Counted from the stretch's first letter, positions 32,556 to 42,471 are shown. The stretch: DNA of 64,000 nt from Polycyclovorans sp964425915 (GCA_964425915.1 CAYROO010000003.1:62001-126000), one strand, 5' to 3'. The notes: generated from the sequence alone by a model not told the origin. Program-made: numbers and translations.

Positions 32556-33209
32556 ATGAGCACCAGTCAGCAACGCCGAGAAGATGAGAAGGCCCAACGC
32601 AGGGAAGCCCTGATCGATGCCGCCGAACAGGTCTTCGCCGAGCGCGGCTTCGACGCGGCCACCCTGGAACAGGTGGCGCGCCAAGCGCGCGTTTCGCGCG
32701 CGCTCATCTACCTGTACTTCGCCGACAAGACGGCCCTGCATTTCGCGATCACCGAGCGCGCCATGCGCCATCTGCGCGCGCGCTTCCAGGCGGCACGCGA
32801 AAGCGCCGAGCGCGGGCTCGACCAGGTGGCGGCCATCGGACGCGCCTACATGCAGTTTGCCCAGGAGTGCCCGGTGCACTTCGAGGCGATGTCGCGCTTC
32901 GAGGCGCACGCACACACACCGGACAAGGTCGATCCTGCCGAGCAGGCGGCGATGATGGCCGGCCTTGAGGTCCACGCCGAGACGGTGAAGGCGCTAGAGC
33001 ATGGCGTGCGGGACGGCAGCGTGCAGCCGATGGAGAACCCGCTGCTGGTGGCCATCACCCTGTGGGGCTTCGTCCACGGCGTGATTCAGATCGCACAAAC
33101 CAAATGCCCGGTCATCGAGGCCATGGGCATTCCTGTGGGCCAGTTGATGGCCAACGGCATCGCCATGGCGAACCGGGCCCTGGCCGAGCCCCCGGGAGGG
33201 ACCACATGA
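32556..33209 (+). CDS. TetR/AcrR-family repressor of the RND efflux operon
   Basis: 217 residues. The N-terminal HTH is ALIDAAEQVFAERGFDAATLEQVARQARVSRALIYLYFADKTALHF, an unambiguous TetR_N domain. The C-terminal ligand domain (about 75-210) has no match I recognise. No ribosome-binding site precedes the ATG, consistent with a leaderless transcript. The stop overlaps the ATG of the outer-membrane efflux gene, so the repressor is the first gene of the operon it controls. Confidence 0.92.
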   Translation: MSTSQQRREDEKAQRREALIDAAEQVFAERGFDAATLEQVARQARVSRALIYLYFADKTALHFAITERAMRHLRARFQAARESAERGLDQVAAIGRAYMQFAQECPVHFEAMSRFEAHAHTPDKVDPAEQAAMMAGLEVHAETVKALEHGVRDGSVQPMENPLLVAITLWGFVHGVIQIAQTKCPVIEAMGIPVGQLMANGIAMANRALAEPPGGTT

Positions 33210-34591
33210 ACCGCTGGCGCCCGCTGCTCATCCTCGCCGCGGTGATCAGCGCGCCGCTGTCGGCGGCACCGACCCCGCTCGACCAGTACGTGGCCGAAGC
33301 CCTCTCGGCCAACCCGGCACTGCAGGCGGAAGACGCCACGGTGGCGGCACAGTGGGCCCGTTTCGATGCCGCGCGCCAGCAACGCCTGCCCAGCCTGTCG
33401 CTCAATGCCCGCCATACCTGGGCCGAGGGCGGTCGCACCATCGATTTCCCCAGCGGTGACCTGCTCAACCCGGTGTACCAGACCCTCAACGAGATGCTGG
33501 TGGCGCAGGGCCAGGCGCCGCGCTTCCCACAGATCGACAACGTTTCGATCCCGCTGCTGCGCGAGCGCGAACACGATACGCGCCTGAGTCTGGTGGCGCC
33601 GCTCTACGCGCCCGGCCTCAGCGCTGCACGGGATGCCGCCGGCCATCAGGCTGAAGCCGCAGCCGCTGCACGTGAAGCCTTCGCCCGACAACTGGTGCGG
33701 GAGGTTCATCGGGCCTGGTACGCCGCTGGCCGCGCCGACGCTGGCGTCGGCATCCTCGCCGCCTCCGAAGCAACCCTGGCCGAGGATGTGCGGGTGGCAA
33801 CCGCGCTGGTCGAAGCCGGCAAGGCCACCCGCGACCGTATCCTGCGGGCGGAGGCCGAACGCCTGGCCGTGCGCCAGCGCCTGGACAGCGCGCGACAGCA
33901 ACGGGACCAGGCGATCCGCCTGCTCAATGCCCTGCGTGACCAGCCAGCCGATGCCACCGTGGTCCTGCCGCGCGCCGACAGCGGCAGCCTGCCACCGGCC
34001 AAGCCGAGCGCCCCGGGCGCGCGCAGGCCGGAACTTCGGCAACTTGATGCCAATCTGGCGGCAGCCGATGCCGGTACGGCTGCGGCGCGCGCCGAGCGTT
34101 TGCCGACGCTGAGCCTGGCAGCCGACTACGGCTTCGAGGGCGAACGCTATCGCTTCAACCAGGACAACGATTTCGCAACCGTTTCGGTGGTGCTGCGCTG
34201 GACCCTGTTCGACTTCGGCCGCCGCGCGGCGGAAGCCGATGCCGCGGCGGCCACAGCCGACGCCCTGCGGGCCCGCCGCCGCAACAGCGAACGCCAATTG
34301 GCCTTGGAGCATGACAACGCCGTCGATGCGCTCGAAACCGCCCTGGCAACGGTCACCACGGCCGAGGCCCGCGCCGAGGCTGCCGAAGCATCGTTCCGGA
34401 TTGCCAGCCGCAAGCGCGACGCCGGCAGCCTGCCGCAGATTGCGTTCCTGGATGCCGAGCGCGCCCTCACCGAGGCCCGCCTTGGGCGTGTCATCGCCCG
34501 CTTTGAAGCGCTCGACGCCGCTGCCGAAGTGGCGCGCGTCCAAGCCCGCAACGCCCTACCCGACGCGCACCGCCCACGGAGCACGCGATGA
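33206..34591 (+). CDS. TolC-family outer-membrane efflux protein
   Basis: 461 residues from the ATG overlapping the tetR stop. The signal peptide (about 1-20, ending LSAA) has no lipobox. Two repeated OEP domains of long Ala-rich helices follow, with strand text such as RLSLVAPLYAPGLSAARDAA and VVLRWTLFDFGRRAAEADAAAA. It forms the exit duct of the pump encoded by the next two genes. Starts and stops overlap on both sides (ATGA), so the operon is tightly coupled. Confidence 0.92.
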   Translation: MNRWRPLLILAAVISAPLSAAPTPLDQYVAEALSANPALQAEDATVAAQWARFDAARQQRLPSLSLNARHTWAEGGRTIDFPSGDLLNPVYQTLNEMLVAQGQAPRFPQIDNVSIPLLREREHDTRLSLVAPLYAPGLSAARDAAGHQAEAAAAAREAFARQLVREVHRAWYAAGRADAGVGILAASEATLAEDVRVATALVEAGKATRDRILRAEAERLAVRQRLDSARQQRDQAIRLLNALRDQPADATVVLPRADSGSLPPAKPSAPGARRPELRQLDANLAAADAGTAAARAERLPTLSLAADYGFEGERYRFNQDNDFATVSVVLRWTLFDFGRRAAEADAAAATADALRARRRNSERQLALEHDNAVDALETALATVTTAEARAEAAEASFRIASRKRDAGSLPQIAFLDAERALTEARLGRVIARFEALDAAAEVARVQARNALPDAHRPRSTR

Positions 34592-35622
34592 ATCGAACCC
34601 TGCTGCTGATGCCCCTGATGCTGTTGTCGGCGTGTCAGGACCCCTTACCTGCCACCACGGAACCGGCGGCACCGCGTGCGGTCCGGGTGGCGGAAGTGGT
34701 GAGCGGTCCGGCGGCGCCCCCGGTCAGGGCCAGCGGCCTGCTGACCACCCGCGATGAAGCGGCGCTGGCCTTCAAGGTGGGCGGGGTGATTCGCGAGATC
34801 ACGGTTCGCGAAGGTGACACCGTCACCGCCGGGCAGCGCTTGGCCGCGCTGGAAACCGCCGAGATTGATGCCGCCGTCGCACAGGCTCGTGAAGCACACC
34901 GCAAGGCAGCGCGCGATCTCCAGCGCGGCCGTCGGCTCCACGCTGAGGACGTGATCCCGCAGGAGGCGCTGGATGACCTTGCAACGGCCGAGGCGGTCGC
35001 TGCCGCCGCCTTGCGCGCCGCCGAGTACAACCGCAGCTATGCGGTCATCAACGCCTCCGCTGACGGCCGAGTGTTGCGACGTCTTGCCGAGCCACGACAG
35101 CTCGTCGCTGCAGGCGCCCCGGTGATCATCGTGAGTGACCGGAACAGCGGCCAGGTGATGGAACTCGGCCTGCCTGATCGCGATGTGGTGAAGATTCGCC
35201 CGAATCAGCCCGCAACCCTGCGGTTTGATGCCCTGCCCAGCGAGACCTTTGAGGGTCGGGTGGTCGGCATTGGTCAAGCCGCCGACCCGCGCAGCGGGAC
35301 ATTCCGAGTGGAAGTCGCGTTGATCACCGAGGACCCGCGGTTGGCCTCGGGCATGATCGGCCACGCCCACATCGCGGTGACCGCAGAGGACGCGCAGCGG
35401 CCGCGGGTTCCACTCAGCGCACTGGTGGAGGGTACTGGCGAGGCCATGCTGCTATTTCGCTTCGATGCCGAAACCGGCACGGTGCGCGCGCTGCAGAGCG
35501 CCGTCGCGTTCATGGATGGCGACAGCGCGGTCTTGGCCGAACCCCTAGCTGCGGGTACGCAGGTGGTCACCGACGGCGCCGCCTTCCTGCGCGACGGCGA
35601 GCGCGTGCGAATCATCGAGTAA
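34588..35622 (+). CDS. RND efflux periplasmic adaptor (membrane fusion) lipoprotein
   Basis: 344 residues. The signal peptide ends with lipobox LLSAC (Cys16). The lipoyl-like domain has GGVIREITVREGDTVTAGQRLAALE, followed by a short helical hairpin (about 90-140) and a beta-barrel domain (ATLRFDALPSETFEGRVVGIGQAADPRSGTFRVEV). It links the RND pump with the TolC-like duct. The permease gene starts 6 bp later. Confidence 0.93.
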   Translation: MNRTLLLMPLMLLSACQDPLPATTEPAAPRAVRVAEVVSGPAAPPVRASGLLTTRDEAALAFKVGGVIREITVREGDTVTAGQRLAALETAEIDAAVAQAREAHRKAARDLQRGRRLHAEDVIPQEALDDLATAEAVAAAALRAAEYNRSYAVINASADGRVLRRLAEPRQLVAAGAPVIIVSDRNSGQVMELGLPDRDVVKIRPNQPATLRFDALPSETFEGRVVGIGQAADPRSGTFRVEVALITEDPRLASGMIGHAHIAVTAEDAQRPRVPLSALVEGTGEAMLLFRFDAETGTVRALQSAVAFMDGDSAVLAEPLAAGTQVVTDGAAFLRDGERVRIIE

Positions 35623-35627
35623 GCCCC

Positions 35628-38600
35628 ATGCGCATCGTTGACTTTGCCGTTCGAAATGCCGCTTTCATGGGGGTGATGTTCCTGCTGCTGGTGGCACTGG
35701 GCGTCTCCGCCTGGCGCGACATCCCGCGCACCGAGGACCCCTATTTCCCGATCTCGGCATTCTCGATCATTGCGGTCTACCCCGGCGCTGACGCGCTGGA
35801 AATCGAACGGCAAGTGGCCGAACCCATCGAGGACGCGCTGAATCTGCTGGATGACATCAAGGACATCGAGTCCACCTCGGCCGACAGTCTGGGGGTGGTG
35901 CGGGTCGAGTTCGATGCCAAGGTCGATGTCGACGAAACCTACGACGACGTGACCCGCGAGATCGACGCCATCCGCGAACGACTGCCGTCCGGACTGGAGC
36001 GGCTGGAGATCAACCGCATCAACCCTGGCTACGTCAACATCGTGCAGGTGGCACTGGTCTCGGAGAGCGCACCCTACCGCCTGCTGGAAGATCTTGCCGA
36101 AGACCTGCAGGACCGGCTGGAACGCGCCCCCGGTGTCCGCGAGTCGGAAACCTGGGCCTATCCCGAGCGTGAGCTGCGGGTAGAGCTGGACCTTGACCGG
36201 CTCGCTGCATTGAATCTGCGCGCGGTGCAGGTGCTGTCCGCAGTGGAAGGTCGCAACACCAATATTCCCGGCGGGGCGGTGGAGGTCGGAGGCCGGCGCT
36301 TCAGCGTCAAGACCACCGGCAACTACGACGACCTTGAACAGATCCGTGCCACGGTCATCAGCAGTGACGGCCGCAACATCGTCCGCGTCGGGGATGTCGC
36401 CCGAGTGGCCTGGGACAACAGCGAGGCGCGCCATACCGCCCGCTTCGATGGCGAACGTGCCGTGTTCGTCACCGCCAATCAGCAAGAAGGGCAGAACATC
36501 TTCCGCACCCGCGAGGCCATTGCCGCCGAACTGCGCGCCTTCGAAGCCCGGCTGCCGGCCAACGTGCGGTTGGTGCAAGGCTTCGACCAGTCGCGCAACG
36601 TGGCACATCGTCTCGGCCGCCTCGGCGCCGACTTCCTGATCGCCATCGTGCTGGTATCGGTGACCTTGCTGCCACTGGGCCTGCGCGCTGCCGGCGTGGT
36701 CATGGTGTCGATTCCACTGTCACTGGCCACCGGCCTCGCGGCACTCTACTTCTGCGGCTTCTCGCTCAACCAGCTCTCCATCGCCGGCTTCGTGGTGGCG
36801 CTGGGCTTGCTGGTGGACGACTCCATCGTCGTCACCGAAAACATCGCCCGGTTCCTGCGCATGGGTCACTCGCGCGACCAGGCGGCGATTCTCGCGACCC
36901 GACAGATTTCGCTGGCGGTGCTGGGCTGTACCGCGACACTCCTGTTTGCCTTTCTCCCGCTGCTGGCATTGCCCGGCAATCCCGGCAAGTTCATCCGCTC
37001 GCTGCCGATGGCGGTGATTCTGACAGTGAGCGCATCGCTGATGATTGCGCTGACCATCATCCCCTTCCTGGCCAGCCGCTGGCTGCCCCGCGAGGAAACG
37101 GCGGAGGGCAACGCCGTGCTGCGTACCCTGATGCGCGGCATTCACACCGTTTACGCCCCCCTGCTGCGACGCGCCCTGGCACGCCCGCTGACCACCGTGG
37201 CGCTGGCAACGGCACTGGTGGCGGCCAGTTTCACGCTGGTACCGGTCATCGGGGTCAGTATGTTCCCGAAGGCCGACACGCCCCAGTTTCTGGTGCAGAT
37301 CACCCTGCCCGACGGCGCCGGACTGAGCCGCACAGACGCGGTGCTTCGCGCAGTGGAAGACCGCCTGCGCGCCCGTCCCGAGGTGGCCCACACCATGGCC
37401 AACCTGGGGCGCGGCAATCCACAGATCTACTACAACGTGTTCCAGAAGGAGTACGCCAGTAACTACGCGGAAGTGTTCGTCAACCTCAAACGCTTCGAAG
37501 GCGATCGGACGCGCGCGCTACTCGACGCATGGCGTCGCGAGTTCCAGGACATCCCCGGGGCCGACATCGTGGTCAAGGAGTTCGAGAACGGCCCGCCGAT
37601 CGATGCGCCAATCGCCTTCCGCATCGTTGGCACCGACCTCGATACCCTGCAACGACTGGCCGCCGAGGTGGAAGACCGAATGCGCGACACCCCGGGCACG
37701 CGCAATGTCATCAACCCTCAGCGCCGTAGTCGGGTGGATCTTGCCCTCACTGTCGACACCACCAAGGCCGGCCTGCTCGGGGTGTCGCCACTGGAGCTCG
37801 ACCAGACTGTCCGCCTCGCCCTGGCGGGGCTGCCCGCCGGCGATTTCCGCGACCGCGAGGGCGACAGCTACCCCATCGTGCTGCGGGCGCCGATGCAGGG
37901 CCAGCCGAGTCTCGAGGCGCTGCAGGGCCTGCACGTTGGCACCGCCACCGGCGCGCAGGTGCCGCTCGGCCAGGTGGCCGAGCTGAACCTGACGTCCGCG
38001 CCCACCAGCATTGAGCGATACCAGCGAGAGCGCTCGGTCATGCTCACCGCCTATACCGAGACCGGCTACAACACCGAACGTCTCACGCGAGCCATCGCCG
38101 AGCAACTGGACACCCTGGACTGGCCCATCGGCTATCGCTACGAAATCTCCGGCGAGGTGGAAAGTCGCAAGGAAAGCTTTTCCGGATTGGGCGCCGCCGG
38201 CTTGATCGCCACCTTCGGCATCATCGCGGTGCTAGTCCTGGAATTCGGCAGCATCAAATCCACTTTCATTGTCGCCACCGTGATCCCGCTTGGCGTCATG
38301 GGGGGCATTCTGATGCTGTTCCTCACCGGCAACACGCTGTCCTTCACCGCCATGATCGGCTTCATCGCGCTGATCGGCATCGAGATCAAGAACTCCATCC
38401 TGCTGGTGGACTTCACCAATCAGTTGCGGGCGCAGGGCAAACCCCTCGATGACGCCATCACCGAAGCCGGCGAAATCCGCTTCCTCCCGATCCTGCTCAC
38501 GTCAGTCACCGCCATCGGCGGCCTCATGCCGCTGGCGGTGCAAGGGTCGGCCCTCTATTCCCCGATGGCCTGGGTCATCATCGGCGGACTGATCACCTCC

Positions 38601-38717
38601 ACCCTGATCGGGCGACTGGTGACCCCCGTGATGTACAAGCTGCTGCCGCCGTCGATGAACACGCTGGGGCTGGCCGCGAACGGTCAACCCGGGATCACGG
38701 CCGCCAACCCCACCTAA
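35628..38717 (+). CDS. RND-family efflux pump, inner-membrane permease
   Basis: 1029 residues with the AcrB/MexB architecture: TM1, a large periplasmic loop, TM2-6, a second loop and TM8-12. The proton-relay Asp pair is in GLLVDDSIVVTENIARF (TM4), and the R-x-R/NP landmarks of the pore domains are visible. The N-terminus (MRIVDFAVRNAAFMGVMFLLLVALG) and the text YPGADALEIERQVAEPIEDAL suggest the group often annotated as acriflavine/multidrug or heavy-metal/HAE-type pumps; the substrate cannot be deduced. It ends convergently, overlapping the esterase stop by 4 bp. Confidence 0.94.
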   Translation: MRIVDFAVRNAAFMGVMFLLLVALGVSAWRDIPRTEDPYFPISAFSIIAVYPGADALEIERQVAEPIEDALNLLDDIKDIESTSADSLGVVRVEFDAKVDVDETYDDVTREIDAIRERLPSGLERLEINRINPGYVNIVQVALVSESAPYRLLEDLAEDLQDRLERAPGVRESETWAYPERELRVELDLDRLAALNLRAVQVLSAVEGRNTNIPGGAVEVGGRRFSVKTTGNYDDLEQIRATVISSDGRNIVRVGDVARVAWDNSEARHTARFDGERAVFVTANQQEGQNIFRTREAIAAELRAFEARLPANVRLVQGFDQSRNVAHRLGRLGADFLIAIVLVSVTLLPLGLRAAGVVMVSIPLSLATGLAALYFCGFSLNQLSIAGFVVALGLLVDDSIVVTENIARFLRMGHSRDQAAILATRQISLAVLGCTATLLFAFLPLLALPGNPGKFIRSLPMAVILTVSASLMIALTIIPFLASRWLPREETAEGNAVLRTLMRGIHTVYAPLLRRALARPLTTVALATALVAASFTLVPVIGVSMFPKADTPQFLVQITLPDGAGLSRTDAVLRAVEDRLRARPEVAHTMANLGRGNPQIYYNVFQKEYASNYAEVFVNLKRFEGDRTRALLDAWRREFQDIPGADIVVKEFENGPPIDAPIAFRIVGTDLDTLQRLAAEVEDRMRDTPGTRNVINPQRRSRVDLALTVDTTKAGLLGVSPLELDQTVRLALAGLPAGDFRDREGDSYPIVLRAPMQGQPSLEALQGLHVGTATGAQVPLGQVAELNLTSAPTSIERYQRERSVMLTAYTETGYNTERLTRAIAEQLDTLDWPIGYRYEISGEVESRKESFSGLGAAGLIATFGIIAVLVLEFGSIKSTFIVATVIPLGVMGGILMLFLTGNTLSFTAMIGFIALIGIEIKNSILLVDFTNQLRAQGKPLDDAITEAGEIRFLPILLTSVTAIGGLMPLAVQGSALYSPMAWVIIGGLITSTLIGRLVTPVMYKLLPPSMNTLGLAANGQPGITAANPT

Positions 38718-39334
38718 ACGGCGCCGGCCGCCTCCAGCAGGGCCGCCAGCGCTTCGGCGATGCGGCGATAGCCGCGGGCGTTGGGGTGCACGGTGTCGGA
38801 CTTGAGCCGCCCGTCGCCCAAGACCTCGGCCAGGACCTCGCGTTCCAGCGGCACCGCCCGCGCCTCCGCCAGTTGCGCATACAGCGGCGCCGGTTGCAGC
38901 GAGAGTCCGTCCAGCGCGGGCACCGCCATCAGCACCACCGGAATACCGCGCCCCCGAATCTCGTCCACCATCGCCGCCAGATTGTCCGCGAGGGCGGACC
39001 GGTCGAGACGCCGCAGAAAATCGTTACCGCCGAGGCAGAGAATCACCAGATCGGGTGACGTGTCGTCAAGCACGGCGGGCAACCGTGCGCGTCCCTCCGC
39101 AGAGGTTTCGCCCGGCACCCCGGCATTGATCACCTCGCGGCCAACCAGCGCCGCCAACTGTGCCGGATACGCCGCAGCCGCCGTCGCACCGGTGCCGTAA
39201 GTGAGGCTGTCGCCGAAGGCGAGGATGATGTCGTCTGTTTCGAGCGACGGTAGCGAAACCCCCTGCGAACCCCCTCGGTTGCAAGCCACGAGCACGGTGA
39301 ACAGGAAGACGGTCAGCAGAATCGGGTTTCGCAT
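38714..39334 (-). CDS. GDSL/SGNH-hydrolase lipoprotein (arylesterase/TesA-like)
   Basis: 206 residues from the ATG at 39334, preceded by GGGAGG at 6 nt; a longer start exists but lacks this site. The N-terminal lipoprotein signal ends FTVLVAC (Cys18). The SGNH blocks are FGDSLTYGTG (nucleophile Ser), a Gly block (VINAGVPGETS), GGNDFL and the DTVHPN catalytic Asp-His. It is likely an esterase or thioesterase anchored in the envelope. It follows the exporter gene with 1 bp between. Confidence 0.9.
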   Translation of the reverse strand: MRNPILLTVFLFTVLVACNRGGSQGVSLPSLETDDIILAFGDSLTYGTGATAAAAYPAQLAALVGREVINAGVPGETSAEGRARLPAVLDDTSPDLVILCLGGNDFLRRLDRSALADNLAAMVDEIRGRGIPVVLMAVPALDGLSLQPAPLYAQLAEARAVPLEREVLAEVLGDGRLKSDTVHPNARGYRRIAEALAALLEAAGAV

Positions 39335-39335
39335 T

Positions 39336-40532
39336 TCATACCTCCCTCGATGCAACGACAGTGCGCCCGTTCAACACCCGCAACACCACCACCGACAACA
39401 GGCCACAACCGGCAATGGTCAGCGCCATCGGTTTGGCGGTGCCGTCGTGGAGGTGCGCCACCGCCGCACTGGCCAGCGCGGCGAGTCCGTACTGCAGTGT
39501 GCCGAGCAGGGCTGCAGCCATGCCGGCGCGGTCGCCGAAGGGCGCCATCGCAGCGGCGGTAGAGTTGGGAAAGGTGAAGCCCAGGCTGGTGATGCAGCAC
39601 CACAGCGGGATGAGGGCAGCCGTCAGTCCGCCGGTGTCGGTCCAGATCAACACCGCGAGGATCACCCCGAAGATGGCGAACGCAGCCAACGCACCTTTCA
39701 GCACATGCTCGCTGCGATAGTGCTTCAACACCCATTGATTCAACTGAGACCCCAGGATCAGGCCGAAGGCGTTGACGCCGAACAGCAGCCCGTACTGGGT
39801 GGGCGTGAGGCCGTAGACGTCGATGAAGACAAAGGACGACACGGCGATGTAGGCGAACATCCCGGACTGGGCAATTCCACCGGACAAGGCATAGCCCATG
39901 AAACGACGATGGCCCAGCAAGCGGCCGTAGCCGCGCAGCACGCGTCCCAAATGCAAGGCTTCGCCGGGCGTCTTCAGCGTTTCGGGCAGCAGGCGCGCGG
40001 TGGCCGCCAGGCAAACCAAGGCGTAGCCCACCAACACCATGAACACGGCATGCCAGCCCAGCGCCACGAAGATCCAGCTACCCACCACCGGGGCCAGGAT
40101 GGGCGCCACGCCCATCACCAGCAGCAGCAGCGACAACACGCGCGCCATGTCCTGGGGGGTGTAGAGATCACGCACCACGGCGCGCACGATGACCATGCCG
40201 CTGCAGCCGCCGAGCGCCTGCAGACAGCGCAGTGCGATGAGACTGTCGATATCCGTCGCCAGGGCGCAGCCCAGCGCCGACCCGGCATACAGCAGCAGCC
40301 CGAAGAACAGCGGCTTGCGGCGCCCGATCCGATCGGCGACCGGCCCGTAGATGAGCTGGCCCAGGGCCAGTCCGAGAAAGTAGGCGGACAGGGTGAGCTG
40401 GGCCTGGGCCTCGGTGGCGCCCAGCGCTGCCTGGATGGTCGGCAGGGCCGGCAGGTAGAGGTCAATCGACAGCGGCGCCAACGCAATGATCGCGCCCAGC
40501 AGGAGAATGCGGCGGCGTTCACTGGCGTCCAT
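39336..40532 (-). CDS. Bcr/CflA-family MFS drug exporter
   Basis: 398 residues with 12 hydrophobic helices. Bcr/CflA features are LAPLSIDLYLPALPTIQAALGA in TM1, LGLALGQLIYGPVADRIGRRKPLFFGLLLY (MFS motif A), and LQALGGCSGMVIVRAVVRDLY in TM4. Members export chloramphenicol, bicyclomycin and similar compounds, but the substrate here is unknown. The start ATG sits at the edge of a perfect hairpin and has no ribosome-binding site; a different start might be used. Confidence 0.9.
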   Translation of the reverse strand: MDASERRRILLLGAIIALAPLSIDLYLPALPTIQAALGATEAQAQLTLSAYFLGLALGQLIYGPVADRIGRRKPLFFGLLLYAGSALGCALATDIDSLIALRCLQALGGCSGMVIVRAVVRDLYTPQDMARVLSLLLLVMGVAPILAPVVGSWIFVALGWHAVFMVLVGYALVCLAATARLLPETLKTPGEALHLGRVLRGYGRLLGHRRFMGYALSGGIAQSGMFAYIAVSSFVFIDVYGLTPTQYGLLFGVNAFGLILGSQLNQWVLKHYRSEHVLKGALAAFAIFGVILAVLIWTDTGGLTAALIPLWCCITSLGFTFPNSTAAAMAPFGDRAGMAAALLGTLQYGLAALASAAVAHLHDGTAKPMALTIAGCGLLSVVVLRVLNGRTVVASREV

Positions 40533-40549
40533 GCGGCATTGTGCCGCAT
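40531..40549 (-). repeat. Perfect inverted repeat at the start of the MFS gene
   Basis: ATGCGGCA and TGCCGCAT arms of 8 bp around a 3-nt loop. On the minus strand the right arm ends in the start codon of the exporter gene, so the hairpin would bury it. No T-run follows, so it is not a normal terminator. Confidence 0.6.
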
Positions 40550-40557
40550 CGGGTCGG

Positions 40558-42459
40558 TTACCGCCGGGCTTCGAGCGCCTCCCATCGGGCGTAGGCGGCC
40601 GCCAGTTCGGCCTCGACTTCGGTCAGTCGTCGTTGCGCCTCGGCAATCTTGTCGGGCGGCTGGCTGAAGAATTCAGGCCGGCTCATGGCTTCGCCGAACT
40701 GTTGCTGCTCGGCTTCCAGCTTTTCGATCCGTCGCGGCAGCCGGTCCAGCTCGCGCTTTTCGTCACTGCTGAGCGCGGCGGCACGCGGTGCGGGTGTCGG
40801 TTTTGCCACCGGGGTTGCGGCGGGTGTCTGCCGCGCAGCGGGTGCGGCACCGGTCACCGGGCTGAGTCCCGCCACCGCTTCGCGGCCCCGCTCGCGCACC
40901 CAGTCTTCGTAGCCGCCGACCACCTCGGCAATGCGACCCTCCCCTTCGAACACCAGGCTGCGGGTCACCACCCGGTCGAGGAAGGCGCGATCGTGGCTGA
41001 CCACGATGACGGTGCCGGGAAATTCGCTGACGCGCTCTTCCAGCAGCTCCAGCGTCTCCACGTCGAGGTCGTTGGTGGGTTCGTCCATCACCAGCAGGTT
41101 GGCCGGCCGCGAGAACAGGCGTGCCAGCAACAGCCGGTTGCGCTCACCGCCGGACAGGGCCCGCACCGGCGAGCGCGCGCGGTCCGGGGTGAACAGGAAG
41201 TCCTGCAGATAGCTGATGACGTGCTTGGCCTTGCCGTCGATCTCCACCTGGTCCTTGCCGTCGCCGATGTTGTCGAGCACGGTGGAGTCGGGATCGAGCT
41301 GCGCGCGCAGTTGGTCGAAATAGGCGATTTCCAGCTTGGTGCCCAGCTTGACTTGCCCGCGCGTGGGCGCCAGTGTGCCCAGCATCAGCCGGATCAGGGT
41401 GGTCTTGCCGGCACCGTTGGCCCCGATGATGCCGAGCTTGTCACCGCGCAGCAGCACCGTCGACAGCCCCTTGACCAGCGTCTGCTGTCCCCAGCCGTAA
41501 TGCACGTCGGTCAGTTCAGCGACCAGCTTGCCGCTGCGTTCGGCCTCCTGCACCACCATGCGTGCCGTCCCCAGCGCGTTGCGCCGCTCGGCGTATTGCG
41601 CCCGCATCTCCATCAGGCGTTTCACCCGCCCCATGTCGCGGGTGCGTCGGGCTTCCACGCCCTTGCGGATCCAGGCCTCCTCCTGCGCCAGCTTTTTGTC
41701 GAACAGGGCGCGCTCCTGCGCTTCCGCATGGCGACGCTCCTCGCGGCGGCGCAGGAAATTCTCGTAGTCACCCGGCCAGCTGCTGAGCTGCCCCCGGTCC
41801 AGTTCCAGTATGCGGGTGGCCAGCGCCTGCAGGAAGGCACGGTCATGGGTGATGAACAGGATGGCGCCGGGGAAGTCCTTGAGGAAGCCTTCCAGCCACT
41901 GGATGCTCGGAATGTCGAGGTGGTTGGTCGGCTCATCCAGCAGCAGCAGGTCCGGCTCGCTGACCAGTGCCTGTCCCAGCAGCACCCGCCGCTTCATGCC
42001 GCCGGAGAGACTGCCAAAATTGGCCTCCGCAGGCAGTTCCAGTCGCGCGATCACGCCGTGGACGCGGGACTCCAGTTGCCAGGCGTCCTCGGCATCGATC
42101 CGTGCCTGCAACACGCCCATGCGTTTGAGGTCGGGATCGGCCTGCTGTGCCAGGTGGTGATACTCGGCCACCACCGCCCCCAGATCGCCCAGCCCCTGCG
42201 CCACCAAGTCGTAGACGGTGATGTCCTCGGCGCGCGGTACATCCTGTTCCAGCCGCGCAATCTTGACGCCCGTGGTGCGGACCACCTCGCCCTCTTCGGG
42301 CTTCACCTCGCCACTGGCGACCCGCATGAGGGTCGATTTGCCAGCTCCGTTGCGGCCGATCAGGCAGACCCGCTCACCCGCTTCGATGGTGAAGTTGGCG
42401 GTATCGAGCAACACGGTGCTGCCGAGGCGCAGCGAAACATCGCGAAAGGCGAGGAGCAT
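40558..42459 (-). CDS. uup: ABC-F family ATPase Uup
   Basis: 633 residues; E. coli Uup is 635. There are two ATPase cassettes: Walker A GRNGAGKST with signature LSGGMKRR, and Walker A GANGAGKTT with signature LSGGERNR. A linker of charged helices lies between (about 220-310). The C-terminal coiled-coil DNA-binding-like domain follows a Pro/Ala-rich hinge (about 550-633). There is no membrane segment. Uup is linked to transposon precise excision and ribosome-associated functions. A tRNA-Thr gene lies 12 bp upstream on the same strand; no Shine-Dalgarno sequence is visible. Confidence 0.94.
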   Translation of the reverse strand: MLLAFRDVSLRLGSTVLLDTANFTIEAGERVCLIGRNGAGKSTLMRVASGEVKPEEGEVVRTTGVKIARLEQDVPRAEDITVYDLVAQGLGDLGAVVAEYHHLAQQADPDLKRMGVLQARIDAEDAWQLESRVHGVIARLELPAEANFGSLSGGMKRRVLLGQALVSEPDLLLLDEPTNHLDIPSIQWLEGFLKDFPGAILFITHDRAFLQALATRILELDRGQLSSWPGDYENFLRRREERRHAEAQERALFDKKLAQEEAWIRKGVEARRTRDMGRVKRLMEMRAQYAERRNALGTARMVVQEAERSGKLVAELTDVHYGWGQQTLVKGLSTVLLRGDKLGIIGANGAGKTTLIRLMLGTLAPTRGQVKLGTKLEIAYFDQLRAQLDPDSTVLDNIGDGKDQVEIDGKAKHVISYLQDFLFTPDRARSPVRALSGGERNRLLLARLFSRPANLLVMDEPTNDLDVETLELLEERVSEFPGTVIVVSHDRAFLDRVVTRSLVFEGEGRIAEVVGGYEDWVRERGREAVAGLSPVTGAAPAARQTPAATPVAKPTPAPRAAALSSDEKRELDRLPRRIEKLEAEQQQFGEAMSRPEFFSQPPDKIAEAQRRLTEVEAELAAAYARWEALEARR

Positions 42460-42471
42460 GGGGAGGGAAGA

